NCBI GenBank assembly: GCA_947479645.1 | Contig: CANKAJ010000016.1 | Span: 1-53,061 of the forward strand | Source of the DNA: Betaproteobacteria bacterium | GTDB lineage: Bacteria > Pseudomonadota > Gammaproteobacteria > Burkholderiales > SG8-39 | Length of the DNA: 53,061 nt | Direction: 5' to 3' | Shown: positions 1 to 9,055 of the stretch, piece by piece | How positions within the stretch are numbered: position 1 is the stretch's first letter | Layout: the number at the start of each line of letters is the position of its first letter | The notes under the pieces: generated by a model | The model's input: the letters and a program-made list of their open reading frames with translations, nothing else | Databases searched by the model: none | What the model was told of the DNA's origin: nothing | Translations under genes and position numbers: made by a program

Positions 1-70
1 ACCAAATGTTTGTGATCGAGGCGAATAAATTCAAGGCAAACTCCACTCTGCGCAAATAAGAAAGCATTTG

Positions 71-511
71 ATGTCCATTTCAATCGAGCAGGGCCCCTGG
101 AGAAAGATCGCCTGCGCGGAATGCCATGGCGAAGACATCCTCATCGAGCGGCTTGGCGCGGGACTGGGCATCCTGGTCTATGACTCCGTATCGCAGGCGA
201 CCTTCGGTGGCCACTTTCCCTCGCCCGATGCACAGAGCGCCGATGGACTGTTCGCGCTTCTGCATCAGTCCATGCAGGACTTCAGGGACAGTCCGCTGGT
301 CCATATCTATGTCTCGGGCTGCGCCGAGCAGGACCATGAGTCGTGGGACACGACCGGATCGGTGACACACCGCTTCGTCGAGGCCGAACTCCGAAAACGC
401 CATCGGACAAACCAGCGCAAGGATGTGCGCTGGCCGCGCAGCAATGTGCTTTATGCGGAAATGTCGCTGTACCCGGATAGCGGAGAGTACGGCTGCGGCT
501 TTCGCTGGTGA
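71..511 (+). CDS. Uncharacterised 146-residue protein
   Basis: I do not recognise this protein. The ATG at 71 is chosen over an in-frame TTG at 68; only a weak purine run (AAGAAAG) precedes it. The product appears cytosolic, with no signal peptide or membrane segment. A CxxC pair (CAEC, residues 15-18) lies near the N-terminus. The segment LVYDSVSQATFGGHFP followed by an amphipathic stretch and VHIYVSGC vaguely recalls the CheD deamidase layout, but I do not see the CheD Cys/His pair clearly and do not assign it. It ends 15 bases from the convergent oxidoreductase gene. The open frame and codon pattern suggest a real gene; function is open. Confidence 0.55.
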   Translation: MSISIEQGPWRKIACAECHGEDILIERLGAGLGILVYDSVSQATFGGHFPSPDAQSADGLFALLHQSMQDFRDSPLVHIYVSGCAEQDHESWDTTGSVTHRFVEAELRKRHRTNQRKDVRWPRSNVLYAEMSLYPDSGEYGCGFRW

Positions 512-526
512 GGCCCTCTACGGCCT

Positions 527-1459
527 TCACCGCACGTGCGGCCGCACCTCGCTCATGAACCGCTCCATCAGTTCCAGCCGCACATCCACTTCGCGCGTGC
601 GAAAGTCGAACTGCACGGTGTCCACGCCCATTTCGGCAAAGGCATTCAGTTCATCGATCATCTTCTGCCGGTTGCCTTCACCCAGCAGCTTGCGCTGCAG
701 TTCCGGCGCGACTGATGCATCGGCAAACTCAAGCGATGTGCCCAGACAGATTTCGATCCCGGCCGGATCACGGCCCGCGGCTTCCGCCAGTGCGCGCAAC
801 TCCTGCAGCTTCGGTTTGAATTCCGCGGAAGTGAAATGGATGGGAAACCAGCCCTGCCCGACGCGCACGGTGCGCCGCATGGCAACTGTGGTGTTGCCAG
901 CCACCCAGATCGGCGGATGGGGTTTCTGCACCGGCTTGGGGGTGAACTGCACTTCATCGAACTTGAAGAATCGGCCGTCGTGGCGCGGGCGTTCCTCGGT
1001 CCAGAGCTTTTTGTAGATATCCAGAATCTCGTCGGTGACGGCGCCACGCTGCTCAAAGCGCATGCCCATAACGTCGAACTCCTCCTTCAACCAACCCACA
1101 CCGATGCCGACGATGACCCGGCCCTGCGTGAGGAAATCCAGGCAGGAAAACATTTTCGCCGCCAGCACCGGATGACGATAGGGAACGACCAGCACACCGG
1201 TCAAGAGCTTGATGGATTTGGTGGCGCCAGCGATGTAACTCAACAGCGTCATCGGCTCGATGTAATTCCCCGCAGCCACCGATGGATTGGGACCGCCGCC
1301 GCCATAGGGATAGGCGGCTTCGATGCGCTCCGGAAAAACAATGTGGTCTCCCACTGCGATGATGTCATAACCCATGCGCTCGGCTTCCTGCGCGAAACGC
1401 ACAACTCCCGGCCCGCTGATGTTGGGGCCCATTTGTGGAACTCTTGCAGCAAAACGCAT
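527..1459 (-). CDS. LLM-class (luciferase-like) flavin/F420-dependent oxidoreductase
   Basis: A 310-residue TIM-barrel protein of the bacterial luciferase-like monooxygenase superfamily. Typical marks are the N-terminal strand MRFAARVPQMG, the segment YDIIAVGDHIVFPE, the conserved GRVIVGIGVGWLKEEF loop, and PVQKPHPPIWVAGNT. These match the TIGR03619-type F420-dependent subgroup, but the cofactor (F420 or FMN) cannot be read from sequence and the substrate is unknown. The ATG at 1459 is preferred over an in-frame TTG at 1483 because it gives the family's usual start; GGAAAG lies about 9 bases upstream. It is transcribed divergently from the SDR gene at 1731, so the two may share a control region. 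Confidence 0.85.
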   Translation of the reverse strand: MRFAARVPQMGPNISGPGVVRFAQEAERMGYDIIAVGDHIVFPERIEAAYPYGGGGPNPSVAAGNYIEPMTLLSYIAGATKSIKLLTGVLVVPYRHPVLAAKMFSCLDFLTQGRVIVGIGVGWLKEEFDVMGMRFEQRGAVTDEILDIYKKLWTEERPRHDGRFFKFDEVQFTPKPVQKPHPPIWVAGNTTVAMRRTVRVGQGWFPIHFTSAEFKPKLQELRALAEAAGRDPAGIEICLGTSLEFADASVAPELQRKLLGEGNRQKMIDELNAFAEMGVDTVQFDFRTREVDVRLELMERFMSEVRPHVR

Positions 1460-1519
1460 GATCCCGCTTTCCAATCTGATCAAAATAGTGGAGCAAGTGA
1501 AGAAAATGAATTACACCGG

Positions 1520-1552
1520 TATGCGTGCAGTGTGCGTTTTTACGCACGCATA
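1520..1552. promoter_or_regulatory. Dyad in divergent intergenic region
   Basis: In the 271-base gap between the divergent oxidoreductase and SDR genes, TATGCGTG (1520-1527) and CACGCATA (1545-1552) form a perfect 8-base inverted repeat. A nested dyad GTGCGT-TTTT-ACGCAC (1532-1547) shares the right arm. A further TTGTAT/ATACAA dyad lies about 20 bases to the right. This is a plausible operator for a divergent pair, but no regulator gene adjoins it, so the role is inference. Confidence 0.35.
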
Positions 1553-1730
1553 CACCAATCGAATATCATGTGTTGTATCGCCTGAGAAGTCAAAAGTAAT
1601 ACAAGCGCTGCGTGCATATCGATGCGAGCCTCTCTCGTTTATTGAAGAGCATGAGAAAATCCCGCAACACCAATTTATCATTGGGCACCACGCTGCCAAT
1701 ATCGAACCAAATGAACAGGACGGATGAACA

Positions 1731-2519
1731 ATGACCATGCCGGAATATGACATTACGGGCCGCAAGATCCTTCTCGTGGGCGCAGCGCGAGGACTGGGCA
1801 AAGGCATCGCGCTCGTGCTGGCCGAGGCGGGCGCGGAAATCGCCATCGCATCGCTGAACCTCGCCAGCGCCAATGCCGCCGCCAGCGAGATCAAGGCAGC
1901 CGGCGGCAAGGCAGTGGGCTATGCCGCGGACGCCACCCGTTGCGCCGACATGGAGCGCCTGGCAAGAGAGGTCAAGGACTCCTTCGGGCCGATTGATGTG
2001 CTGGTAAATTGCGTCGGCGATTCCATCAGCAAGGCGGTGGTAGGCCGTCCGGGCCAGGACGAAGAAGGCATGACGGAAGCGGATTGGCAGTACGTCATGA
2101 ACGTGAACCTGACCCAGGTATTCACCGGGTGCAAGGCATTCGGTCCGCATTTTCTGCAGCAGCAGCGCGGTTCCATCATTAATATTTCGACCAGCCTGTC
2201 GGCACGACGCACCGGACCCATGCGCGTTGCCTATGCCGCAGCCAAGGGCGGCGTCATCAGCTTCACCGAGGCATTGGCGCTGGAGTGGGCCCCCTTCCAT
2301 GTGCGAGTAAATTCCCTCGCGCCCGGTTCATTCCCTGACGAAGCGCAACTCACGCCGGAAGAATACCGCCGCGGCAATGAGCGCTGGTCAAAAGTCCCGC
2401 TGGGACGCGCCGGCAAGCCGCGTGAGGCGGGCCTGCTTGCGCTGTACCTGGCATCGGACGCATCCGCCTTTGTCACGGGCCAGACCTGGTGCATCGATGG
2501 CGGGGATGGCATAGCATGA
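1731..2519 (+). CDS. SDR family NAD(P)-dependent oxidoreductase
   Basis: A 262-residue classical short-chain dehydrogenase/reductase. The cofactor loop is GAARGLG (residues 17-23), a variant of TGxxxGxG. LVNCVGD replaces the usual NNAG, and the catalytic residues are Ser155, Tyr168 and Lys172 (YAAAK), with Asn125 also in place. The C-terminal FVTGQTWCIDGG strand is typical. It probably oxidises or reduces a hydroxyl/keto group; the substrate is unknown. AGGACGG lies upstream of ATG 1731, and an alternative ATG is at 1737. It heads a forward run with three Bug receptors and a hydrolase, suggesting a catabolic role. Confidence 0.9.
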   Translation: MTMPEYDITGRKILLVGAARGLGKGIALVLAEAGAEIAIASLNLASANAAASEIKAAGGKAVGYAADATRCADMERLAREVKDSFGPIDVLVNCVGDSISKAVVGRPGQDEEGMTEADWQYVMNVNLTQVFTGCKAFGPHFLQQQRGSIINISTSLSARRTGPMRVAYAAAKGGVISFTEALALEWAPFHVRVNSLAPGSFPDEAQLTPEEYRRGNERWSKVPLGRAGKPREAGLLALYLASDASAFVTGQTWCIDGGDGIA

Positions 2520-2625
2520 GCATTTGCGGTTTAACGCAGTCGCGTTGACTCTGGCCAGCGCCCGCTCAGGCGGCACCGGCCCGACGGGCAACGGCACCCC
2601 TCCGACAAAAGTGAGAGACATCAAA

Positions 2626-3600
2626 ATGAAATTGCTTGAGAAATTGAAGTCATTGTTGATCGCAGGTGTTCTGGCGATGTTGGCCATCCCTGCCGCAGCC
2701 CAGCAAAACTATCCCAGCAAACCCATTCGTTTCATTGTTCCCTACGCGGCCGGTGGCGGCGTATCAGTGGTGGCGCGCATGGTTGGCCAGAAAATGACGG
2801 ATGCCTGGGGCCAGCCGGTGATCATCGACAATCGCCCCAGCGCCAATGGCATTGTCGGCACCGAGGCGGCGGCCCGTTCCAGTCCGGATGGTTATACCTT
2901 CCTCGTGGTGACCGGAACCCATGTCATCGTCCCGCATCTGCTCAGCACTTCATACGATGCCGTCAAGGATTTTTCGCCGGTCGCCACCATTGCCAGCAGC
3001 GAGTTTCTGCTGGTCGTGCATCCGTCGGTCCCAGTCACGACGCTGCAGGAATTGATTGCTCTGGCCAAGGCCAAACCCGGACAGCTCAACTATGCGTCCT
3101 CGGGCAGCGGTTCTTCGGGCCAGCTGGCAACCGAACTCTTCAACATGATGGTCGGCATAAAGATGCAGCATATTCCCTACAAGGGCATAGGCGCGCTCAT
3201 CACCGATCTGGTCGGCGGCCAGATTCAGCTGGTACTCAGTCCGCCGCTGTCGGTGATGCCGCAGGTCAAGGCGGACAAACTCCGGGCCATCGCCGTCTCC
3301 GGGGACACACGACTGGCTGCACTGCCCCGCGTGCCGACCTTTACCGAGGCGGGCGTACCCGGCTTCTCCGTACGTTACTGGAACGGCGTGCTGGCGCCTG
3401 CCGGGATGTCGAAGGCGATTATCGACAAGGTATCGGCCGAGGTTGCCCTGATTCTGCGCAAGCCCGAGGTCACCGAGATGCTGTCGGGCCAGGGCATGGA
3501 TCCCTTCGTATCGTCACCCGACCAGTTCGCAGCGCTGATGAAGTCAGACGCCGCCAAGTTCGCCACGGTCATCAAGGCTGCGAACATCAAATCCGAATAG
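2626..3600 (+). CDS. Bug/TctC-family periplasmic substrate-binding protein (copy 1)
   Basis: Periplasmic receptor of the tripartite tricarboxylate transporter (TTT) family, 324 residues. Members bind small carboxylates and hand them to TctA/TctB, neither of which is encoded here. A signal peptide (LLIAGVLAMLAIPAAAQ) is followed by YPSKPIRFIVPYAAGG and the family segments SPDGYT and HIPYKG. ATG 2626 is chosen because it gives a normal signal peptide and has GAGAG upstream; the open frame extends back to a TTG at 2524. Odd point: the loop after PYAAGGG reads VSVVAR, where the other six copies in the window have an Asp (for example NDLISR). Ligand binding may therefore differ. Confidence 0.92.
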   Translation: MKLLEKLKSLLIAGVLAMLAIPAAAQQNYPSKPIRFIVPYAAGGGVSVVARMVGQKMTDAWGQPVIIDNRPSANGIVGTEAAARSSPDGYTFLVVTGTHVIVPHLLSTSYDAVKDFSPVATIASSEFLLVVHPSVPVTTLQELIALAKAKPGQLNYASSGSGSSGQLATELFNMMVGIKMQHIPYKGIGALITDLVGGQIQLVLSPPLSVMPQVKADKLRAIAVSGDTRLAALPRVPTFTEAGVPGFSVRYWNGVLAPAGMSKAIIDKVSAEVALILRKPEVTEMLSGQGMDPFVSSPDQFAALMKSDAAKFATVIKAANIKSE

Positions 3601-3620
3601 AAATCATCAAGGATCACAAG

Positions 3621-4586
3621 ATGCAAACACGCATTTCACTTATAACTGCCCTGCTGCTGGGCGTCACGGCCGCCTCGGCCCAGGCGCAGCCTGCCTTTCC
3701 ATCCAAGCCCATGCGCATTCTGGTCGGCTTCGAGGCGGGTGGCCCCAATGATACGCAGGCCCGCCTGATCGGCCAGAAAATCGGCGAGGCCATGGGGCAG
3801 CAGGTGCTGGTCGAAAACCGCCCTGGCGCCGACGGCGTCATTGCCGGAGAAATGGTGGCGAGAAGCACCCCCGACGGCTATACGATGATCCTGGTGTCCG
3901 CGGGTCATGCCATCAACTCCAATTTCGTCAAGCAAATGCCGTATCACGCTTTGAATGATTTCAGCGCCATCGCGCAGGTATCATCGGCGCCGTTCGTGCT
4001 GGTTGTGCATCCCTCCGTTCCGGTGCAGACGACGAAGGAGTTGATTCAATATGCCAAAGAGCACCCCAACGAGCTCAACTACGGATCAACGGGAACAGGC
4101 AGTTCGCTGATGATGGCAATGGAACTGTTCAATGTCATGGCCGGCATCAAGATGCACCACGTGCCATACAAGGGTGGGGCGCCAGCGACATCGGATCTCA
4201 TCGCCGGCCGCATTCACGTCATGATGAACAATGCGGTGTCGTCGCTGCCCAATGCGCGCGCCGGAAAGCTGCGTGCACTGGCCGTGAGCACCTTGCGACG
4301 CTCGCCGTCGGCACCCGAACTACCTCCCGCCAGCGACGCGCTGCCGGGCTATGAAGTGGAAGCCTGGTATGGCCTGCTGGCGGCCAAGGGAGTACCCGCA
4401 CCCATTGTCAGCCGGATCAATACCGAGGTTGGCAAGGCGCTGATGCAGGCCGATGTGAGACAGCGCTTCGCGACGCTGGGGCTGCAACCGGTGGGCGGCA
4501 CACCCGAGCAATTCGGCAACTTCCTGCAGAACGAAATCCGCAAATGGGTCAAGGTCGTGAAGGACAGCGGCGTCACTGCTGACTGA
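3621..4586 (+). CDS. Bug/TctC-family periplasmic substrate-binding protein (copy 2)
   Basis: A 321-residue receptor with a short signal peptide ending ASAQAQ, then FPSKPMRILVGFEAGG and the ligand loop GGPNDTQAR. AAGGA precedes ATG 3621 at a good distance. It starts 20 bases after copy 1 and is probably cotranscribed with it. Family segments STPDGYT and HHVPYKGG are intact. The fairly low similarity to copy 1 outside these motifs suggests separate ligands rather than a recent duplication. Confidence 0.92.
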   Translation: MQTRISLITALLLGVTAASAQAQPAFPSKPMRILVGFEAGGPNDTQARLIGQKIGEAMGQQVLVENRPGADGVIAGEMVARSTPDGYTMILVSAGHAINSNFVKQMPYHALNDFSAIAQVSSAPFVLVVHPSVPVQTTKELIQYAKEHPNELNYGSTGTGSSLMMAMELFNVMAGIKMHHVPYKGGAPATSDLIAGRIHVMMNNAVSSLPNARAGKLRALAVSTLRRSPSAPELPPASDALPGYEVEAWYGLLAAKGVPAPIVSRINTEVGKALMQADVRQRFATLGLQPVGGTPEQFGNFLQNEIRKWVKVVKDSGVTAD

Positions 4587-4605
4587 ATTCAGCCACTTAA
4601 CCAAT

Positions 4606-5610
4606 ATGAAAATGAGCGAAATGGCAATGGGCATGGCCTGTGTCCGGCTGATTGCATCGGTCGCGGCGATCACGCTGAGTGGCGCGTCTGCAGCGCAGGT
4701 TTCCGCCGATGCCTGGCCGGCCAGAACCGTCACCATCATCGTGCCGCTCGCCGCGGGCGCCGCAACCGATATCGAAGCGCGCCTGTATGCGCAAAAGCTT
4801 ACCGAGAACCTCGGCAAGCCCTTCATCGTTGACTTCAAGCCCGGCGCGGGCAGCACCATTGGCACGGCCTATGTCGCCAGGGCGGCGCCAGACGGCCATA
4901 CCCTGCTGACCATGGCCCCCACATTCACGCTTGCTCCGTTGGCCTATCCCAGCCTGCCCTATGACCCCGACAAGGACATTGTCCCGGTCTCGCTGGTCAG
5001 CAAGCGGCCCAGCATTTTTCTGGTGCATCCCAGCCTGCCGGTGAAATCAGTGACGGAATACATTGCCTATGCCAAAGCGAATCCGGGCAAGCTCAATGTC
5101 GGCACCGCCGGCGCCGGCAGCCTTGCCGAACTGGGCTGGGGCTGGTTCAACAGCATTACCGGCATCAAGGTCACTGTGGTCAATTACAAGGGAGGCGGCC
5201 CGGCGACACTCGCGCTGTTGTCCGGTGAAGTACATGCCGCGCTCGGCGGCATCTCGCTGTTGCTGCCGCAGATCAAGACCGGAAAACTGCGCCTCATTGG
5301 CATCTCGACGCCGGAGCGCTCGAAGATTCTGCCCGATGTGCCGACAATGGCGGAGCAGGGTGCACCCGGATTTTCCTATGCGCAATGGATAGGTATCGGT
5401 GCACCGGGCGGCACACCGGTGAGCATCGTCAACAAGGTGCAGACCGAATTTGCCCGCGCCGCAAGAACGCCGGAGATCGTGCAGAAACTGGAAGAAGATG
5501 GCACCGTCATCATCGCCAGCACGCCGGAACAATTCAGGCAGATCATCACAGAAGAAACTGCGCGCTGGCGCCGGGTTGCTCGCGACACCGGCACCAGGCT
5601 GGCGCAATAG
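4606..5610 (+). CDS. Bug/TctC-family periplasmic substrate-binding protein (copy 3)
   Basis: A 334-residue receptor, third of the tandem set. The N-terminal region has several closely spaced Met codons (4606, 4612 and beyond), so the exact start is uncertain. The signal peptide core is LIASVAAITLSGASAA. The ligand loop is AGAATDIEAR, and VNYKGGGPATLALLSG carries the conserved second-lobe motif. It starts 19 bases after copy 2. It is followed by an alpha/beta hydrolase 84 bases downstream, probably in the same transcript. Confidence 0.9.
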   Translation: MKMSEMAMGMACVRLIASVAAITLSGASAAQVSADAWPARTVTIIVPLAAGAATDIEARLYAQKLTENLGKPFIVDFKPGAGSTIGTAYVARAAPDGHTLLTMAPTFTLAPLAYPSLPYDPDKDIVPVSLVSKRPSIFLVHPSLPVKSVTEYIAYAKANPGKLNVGTAGAGSLAELGWGWFNSITGIKVTVVNYKGGGPATLALLSGEVHAALGGISLLLPQIKTGKLRLIGISTPERSKILPDVPTMAEQGAPGFSYAQWIGIGAPGGTPVSIVNKVQTEFARAARTPEIVQKLEEDGTVIIASTPEQFRQIITEETARWRRVARDTGTRLAQ

Positions 5611-5694
5611 AAAACTGCAGCATCAGGCAGTGCGCCTTAGCGCAGGGCTTTGCCGAATCGGCCCGCAACCCGCTCGTCCATTCAGGGAATCCAC

Positions 5695-6537
5695 ATGACC
5701 GCACCCGGCACCACCGCAGAACCGCCAATCGACGCCTATATCAATGCAAACGGCCTGCGCATTCATTATCTCGACTGGGGCCGCCAGGGCAGGCAACCGC
5801 TCGTGCTGCTGCACGGCATCGGGCGAGTCGCGCACAATTTCGATCATCTCGCACCGCATTTTCGCGACAACTTCGACGTGATTGCGGTGGACATGCGCGG
5901 ACACGGCGATTCGCAATGGCATCCCGAAGGCGCCTACCTCGTCGAAGATTACGTGCAGGACATCGAGGTGCTGGTCAGCACGCTCAATCTGCGCGACATT
6001 GTGTTCTGGGGTGCGTCCACCGGTGGCCGCGTGGCACAGGTCTTTGCCGGAATGCATCCGGATCTGGTGGCCGCCGTCATCGTCGAAGACGTCGGCCCGG
6101 AACGTCCCAAGGAAGTGTCCGACCGGCGCTCTTCGCGCATGAGCGCAGAAGAAGATGGCTGGACCACTACTGAAGAATTGTTCGCCGTGACCAGGGCGCG
6201 TTACCCGCTGACACCAGATGCGACGCTGCGCAATTTCGTGAAGCATGGCTCAAAGCCGCGCACCGACGGACGCATCGTGTGGAAATGCGATCGCGCCATC
6301 ACCAAGGGCTTCGTGCCCACCGAGTTGTGGCGTTTCATTCGCCAGATCAAGGCACCCATCGCCTACATCCTCGGTGGTGCCAGCAACATCGTGCCGGCGG
6401 AGACGCAACAGCAGTTGCGCGAAACGCTGCCGCAAGTGCAGATCATCACCATGCCGGGACTGGGCCACTATCCCAGCGACGAAAAGCCCGGGGAATTCCT
6501 CGCCATCGTTGACCAGTTTCTTGCGAGTGCCAGCTGA
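5695..6537 (+). CDS. Alpha/beta-fold hydrolase
   Basis: A 280-residue cytosolic alpha/beta hydrolase. The oxyanion motif is VLLHGIG. The nucleophile elbow is GASTG (fits GxSxG), and the likely catalytic His is in PGLGHYPSDEKP. The strand VIAVDMRGHGDS is typical. ATG 5695 has AGGGA upstream and is preferred over a TTG at 5650. It closes the SDR-Bug-Bug-Bug run, so it may cleave an ester, amide or C-C bond in whatever compound that set handles. It is similar in layout to the hydrolase at 7310 (shared HxLDWG near the N-terminus), suggesting paralogy. Confidence 0.9.
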   Translation: MTAPGTTAEPPIDAYINANGLRIHYLDWGRQGRQPLVLLHGIGRVAHNFDHLAPHFRDNFDVIAVDMRGHGDSQWHPEGAYLVEDYVQDIEVLVSTLNLRDIVFWGASTGGRVAQVFAGMHPDLVAAVIVEDVGPERPKEVSDRRSSRMSAEEDGWTTTEELFAVTRARYPLTPDATLRNFVKHGSKPRTDGRIVWKCDRAITKGFVPTELWRFIRQIKAPIAYILGGASNIVPAETQQQLRETLPQVQIITMPGLGHYPSDEKPGEFLAIVDQFLASAS

Positions 6538-6722
6538 TCTGTCCGGCACGCGAGTGAATTCCAGCGGCCAGAATAGCCAGTGGGCCCGAGCAGACGGAAA
6601 TGATTACGGTTATCATATTGAATCAAGGCGCTATTCACTGCTATTCACATTGGGCCACACACGATTGGGCATTTTCCCTGGCATGCCACGAACAGCCGAT
6701 CGTCATTTGACAGGATGAGTTA

Positions 6723-7313
6723 ATGATCGTTGGCGTCGTTTCAGACATTCACTGCAATGTGGAAGGCCTGGAGGCTGCGGTTGCCACCATGGGACCGATA
6801 GATCACCTTATCTGCCTGGGTGACAGCATATTTGATTACCGGTTTTCCAATGAGGTGGTCGCCCGGCTTCGCGACTATGAGGCCACTGTCATCATGGGTA
6901 ATCACGAAGAAGGCTTTTTCGGCCCCAATGGCGAGCGCGCCCGCAAGGCGGCATGGATCGATCCGGAACAGATGAATTGGCTGAGTCAGCGGCCGCACCG
7001 CCTGGAACTGGAGATGGCGGGCAGAAAAATCCTGGTGGTGCATTCAACACCGTGGAACCCGCGTGGCGAATACATCTATCCCAGAAGTCCCAAACTCAGC
7101 CGCTTCGGCGAGGTCGATGCCGATTTCGTGCTGTACGGCCACACTCACATGAACGTGGCCACGCGCTTCGGACGCACCATGGTGGTCAATCCGGGAACCG
7201 CCGGCGATCCGCGCTTTGGCACCGCCATGAGTTGCGCCGTGCTTGATCTCTCCGCGAACGACGCGCGTATCGTCGAATATTTCCTCAACCCTGAAGAAAC
7301 GCTCACACCATGA
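6723..7313 (+). CDS. YfcE/MJ0936-like metallophosphoesterase
   Basis: A 196-residue calcineurin-like phosphoesterase. All metal-ligand motifs are visible in order: SDIHCN (residues 7-12), LGDSIFD, GNHEEG, VVHSTPW and GHTHMN. The compact size fits the YfcE-type family of phosphodiesterases or phosphatases; the natural substrate is not known. ATG 6723 follows AGGA by about eight bases. The stop overlaps the next hydrolase's start by four bases (ATGA, 7310-7313), indicating translational coupling. In the 185 bases before it, CTATTCAC occurs twice close together near 6632-6650, with nothing else clear. Confidence 0.88.
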   Translation: MIVGVVSDIHCNVEGLEAAVATMGPIDHLICLGDSIFDYRFSNEVVARLRDYEATVIMGNHEEGFFGPNGERARKAAWIDPEQMNWLSQRPHRLELEMAGRKILVVHSTPWNPRGEYIYPRSPKLSRFGEVDADFVLYGHTHMNVATRFGRTMVVNPGTAGDPRFGTAMSCAVLDLSANDARIVEYFLNPEETLTP

Positions 7314-8176
7314 CTTCTCATCCCGCCAAGAGCCACTTTGTCGTACGCGACAGCGTCAAGCTGCATCACCTGGACTGGGGCAATCACGGCCAGCACCCGG
7401 TGGTGCTGATGCACGGCATCCGGCTGCACGCCCACGTCTGGAACCACTTCGGACGCCGCTTCAAGGACCGCTACCATGTCATGGCGCTGGATCAGCGCGG
7501 CCATGGCGACAGCGGCTGGGGTGAAGACGAGCACAACTACCAGTTCGAGGATTTTTACCATGACCTGTGCGCCGTCGTTCAGGAGCGTGGCCTGAAGCGA
7601 TTCACGCTGATCGGCCATTCCATGGGCGGCCGGGTATCCATGCTGTACGCATCGCGCCACCCCGAGACGCTGGAACGCCTGGTGCTGGTGGACATCACCG
7701 CCGGGCGCCCGCCTGCCCCACCACCCAAGCCCGATGCCAAGAGCGATGCCGAAGCCGACCTTTCGCGCATCACCGAAACACCACCGCCAGGCGATTTTGA
7801 GTCGCACGAATCGGCGGCGACCTACCTCAAGAAGATCATGAAACTGGCACCACCTGAAATCGTCGACGAAAGCGTGCGACACGGCATGCGTCAGATCGAG
7901 AACGGGCGATATACGTGGAAGTATGATCCGGCACTGAATCGCCGCAGCCAGTCATCCTCACTGGATTTCTGGAGCATCGCGAAATCCATCCCCACTCCGA
8001 CACTGCTCCAGTATGGGAGCCACAGCAACGTCGTGACGCCGGAACTGGCGGCCCGTATGGCCGAGACTATGCCCAGTTGTGCCGTTGAGCGCGTCGAGAT
8101 GGCGGGTCACGGCCTGTTCACGGACCAACCGGAGGCGTTCGCCAACAGCGTGGAACGCTTCATGGCGAAAAGCTAA
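7310..8176 (+). CDS. Alpha/beta-fold hydrolase
   Basis: A 288-residue alpha/beta hydrolase coupled to the upstream phosphoesterase by a 4-base overlap. It has the oxyanion motif VLMHGIR, LDQRGHGDSGWG, a canonical nucleophile elbow GHSMGG, and the catalytic His in EMAGHGLFTDQPE. The lid region (PPAPPPKPDAKSDAEADLS) is rich in Pro, Ala and Asp. Substrate is unknown. Likely functions are esterase or C-C hydrolase activity in a degradation pathway; the coupling suggests its product or substrate carries a phosphate, but that is speculation. Confidence 0.9.
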   Translation: MTSHPAKSHFVVRDSVKLHHLDWGNHGQHPVVLMHGIRLHAHVWNHFGRRFKDRYHVMALDQRGHGDSGWGEDEHNYQFEDFYHDLCAVVQERGLKRFTLIGHSMGGRVSMLYASRHPETLERLVLVDITAGRPPAPPPKPDAKSDAEADLSRITETPPPGDFESHESAATYLKKIMKLAPPEIVDESVRHGMRQIENGRYTWKYDPALNRRSQSSSLDFWSIAKSIPTPTLLQYGSHSNVVTPELAARMAETMPSCAVERVEMAGHGLFTDQPEAFANSVERFMAKS

Positions 8177-8190
8177 GTCCAAGTCTTGGA

Positions 8191-8217
8191 GGCCATAACG
8201 GCGGCCCCGTTATGACC
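8191..8217. terminator. Hairpin between convergent genes
   Basis: GGCCATAACGG (8191-8201) and CCGTTATGACC (8207-8217) pair over eleven positions with one mismatch around a 5-base loop. It lies just after the forward hydrolase gene and before the end of the reverse phosphoesterase, where a bidirectional terminator is expected. There is no T-tract, so intrinsic termination is uncertain. Confidence 0.4.
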
Positions 8218-8290
8218 GCTGCTGCAGGCAGTTGCGAGGGGAAAGTTCCCTCACATTGAAATACGATCCCGGAAAACCCGGCCGGAGAAA

Positions 8291-9055
8291 TCAGGCGGCC
8301 TGTGCCACCAATGGTTCGGCGACTTGCCGTGCCACCGCCGTGCCAAGCCGGTGTTCCGCGACGCGAACACCCTCTCCGGGAACCAGATCGATCAAGGCGA
8401 CGCTTCCCGCCTTGGACCCGTAATAGGGCACGGGCGCCCCTGGATAACAAGCCACCGTATTGCCATGGCGAACCTGCTGGTGCACATGCACATGGCCCAT
8501 CGCCAGGTAATCAAAGCCGGATGTCTCAATCTCCCTGGGCGTGATCAGCGAGGAGCGGCCCGTTTCTTCGTAATCGACATACAGGCCATGCGCCATGCCG
8601 ATGTGCCACATGTCGCGGGTCCGGGCAGGCGATCCCGCCATGGGTTTATTTTCCAGCGTGTGCTCGAGCATGCAGCGGCCCCACACGGTGGCATGCAATT
8701 CGGGATATTCCACCGTGGCGCCTTCGACCTGATCGAGCATCGTAACGTGATGCCCGGCACCGGCACGAAAGTCCATGCGTTGCAGTATGGCGCGCTCTTC
8801 ACCCCAGCAATCGTGATTGCCGGCAATGATGACGACGGGACAGCGAACCCTCGCCAGTTCCTCGTAGACAAAGTCGATGACATCACTGTGTATGCGGTTG
8901 TGATCGAAGAAGTCACCCGCGATCAGGAACAGATCGGATTCAGCCTCAAGCACGACATCAACGACCTGCGAGAATGCCTTTCGCACAGGCATGCCCTCCT
9001 CGCCATCAAAGAGGTGGACGTCGGAGGTGTGCACAATCTTGAGCGGTCGAATCAT
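8291..9055 (-). CDS. SbcD-like metallophosphoesterase
   Basis: A 254-residue phosphoesterase whose motifs TSDVHLFDG, AGDFFDHNR, AGNHDCWG, AHGLYVDYEE and MGHVHVHQQ match the nuclease-type calcineurin superfamily (SbcD/Mre11-like N-terminal domain). It lacks the long C-terminal capping region of true SbcD, and no SbcC-like ATPase is adjacent, so a stand-alone phosphodiesterase is more likely. ATG 9055 gives the usual start (MIRPLKIVHTSDVH); in-frame ATG 9112, with AGGGCAG upstream, is an alternative. It is divergent from the Bug gene at 9276, and the 220-base gap holds a small CGGGG-AACA-CCCCG hairpin near 9150. Confidence 0.85.
   Translation of the reverse strand: MIRPLKIVHTSDVHLFDGEEGMPVRKAFSQVVDVVLEAESDLFLIAGDFFDHNRIHSDVIDFVYEELARVRCPVVIIAGNHDCWGEERAILQRMDFRAGAGHHVTMLDQVEGATVEYPELHATVWGRCMLEHTLENKPMAGSPARTRDMWHIGMAHGLYVDYEETGRSSLITPREIETSGFDYLAMGHVHVHQQVRHGNTVACYPGAPVPYYGSKAGSVALIDLVPGEGVRVAEHRLGTAVARQVAEPLVAQAA

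Noticed and set aside
8291..9055. Calling the phosphoesterase sbcD
   Set aside because: It lacks the long C-terminal region and an adjacent sbcC, so only the fold family is supported.
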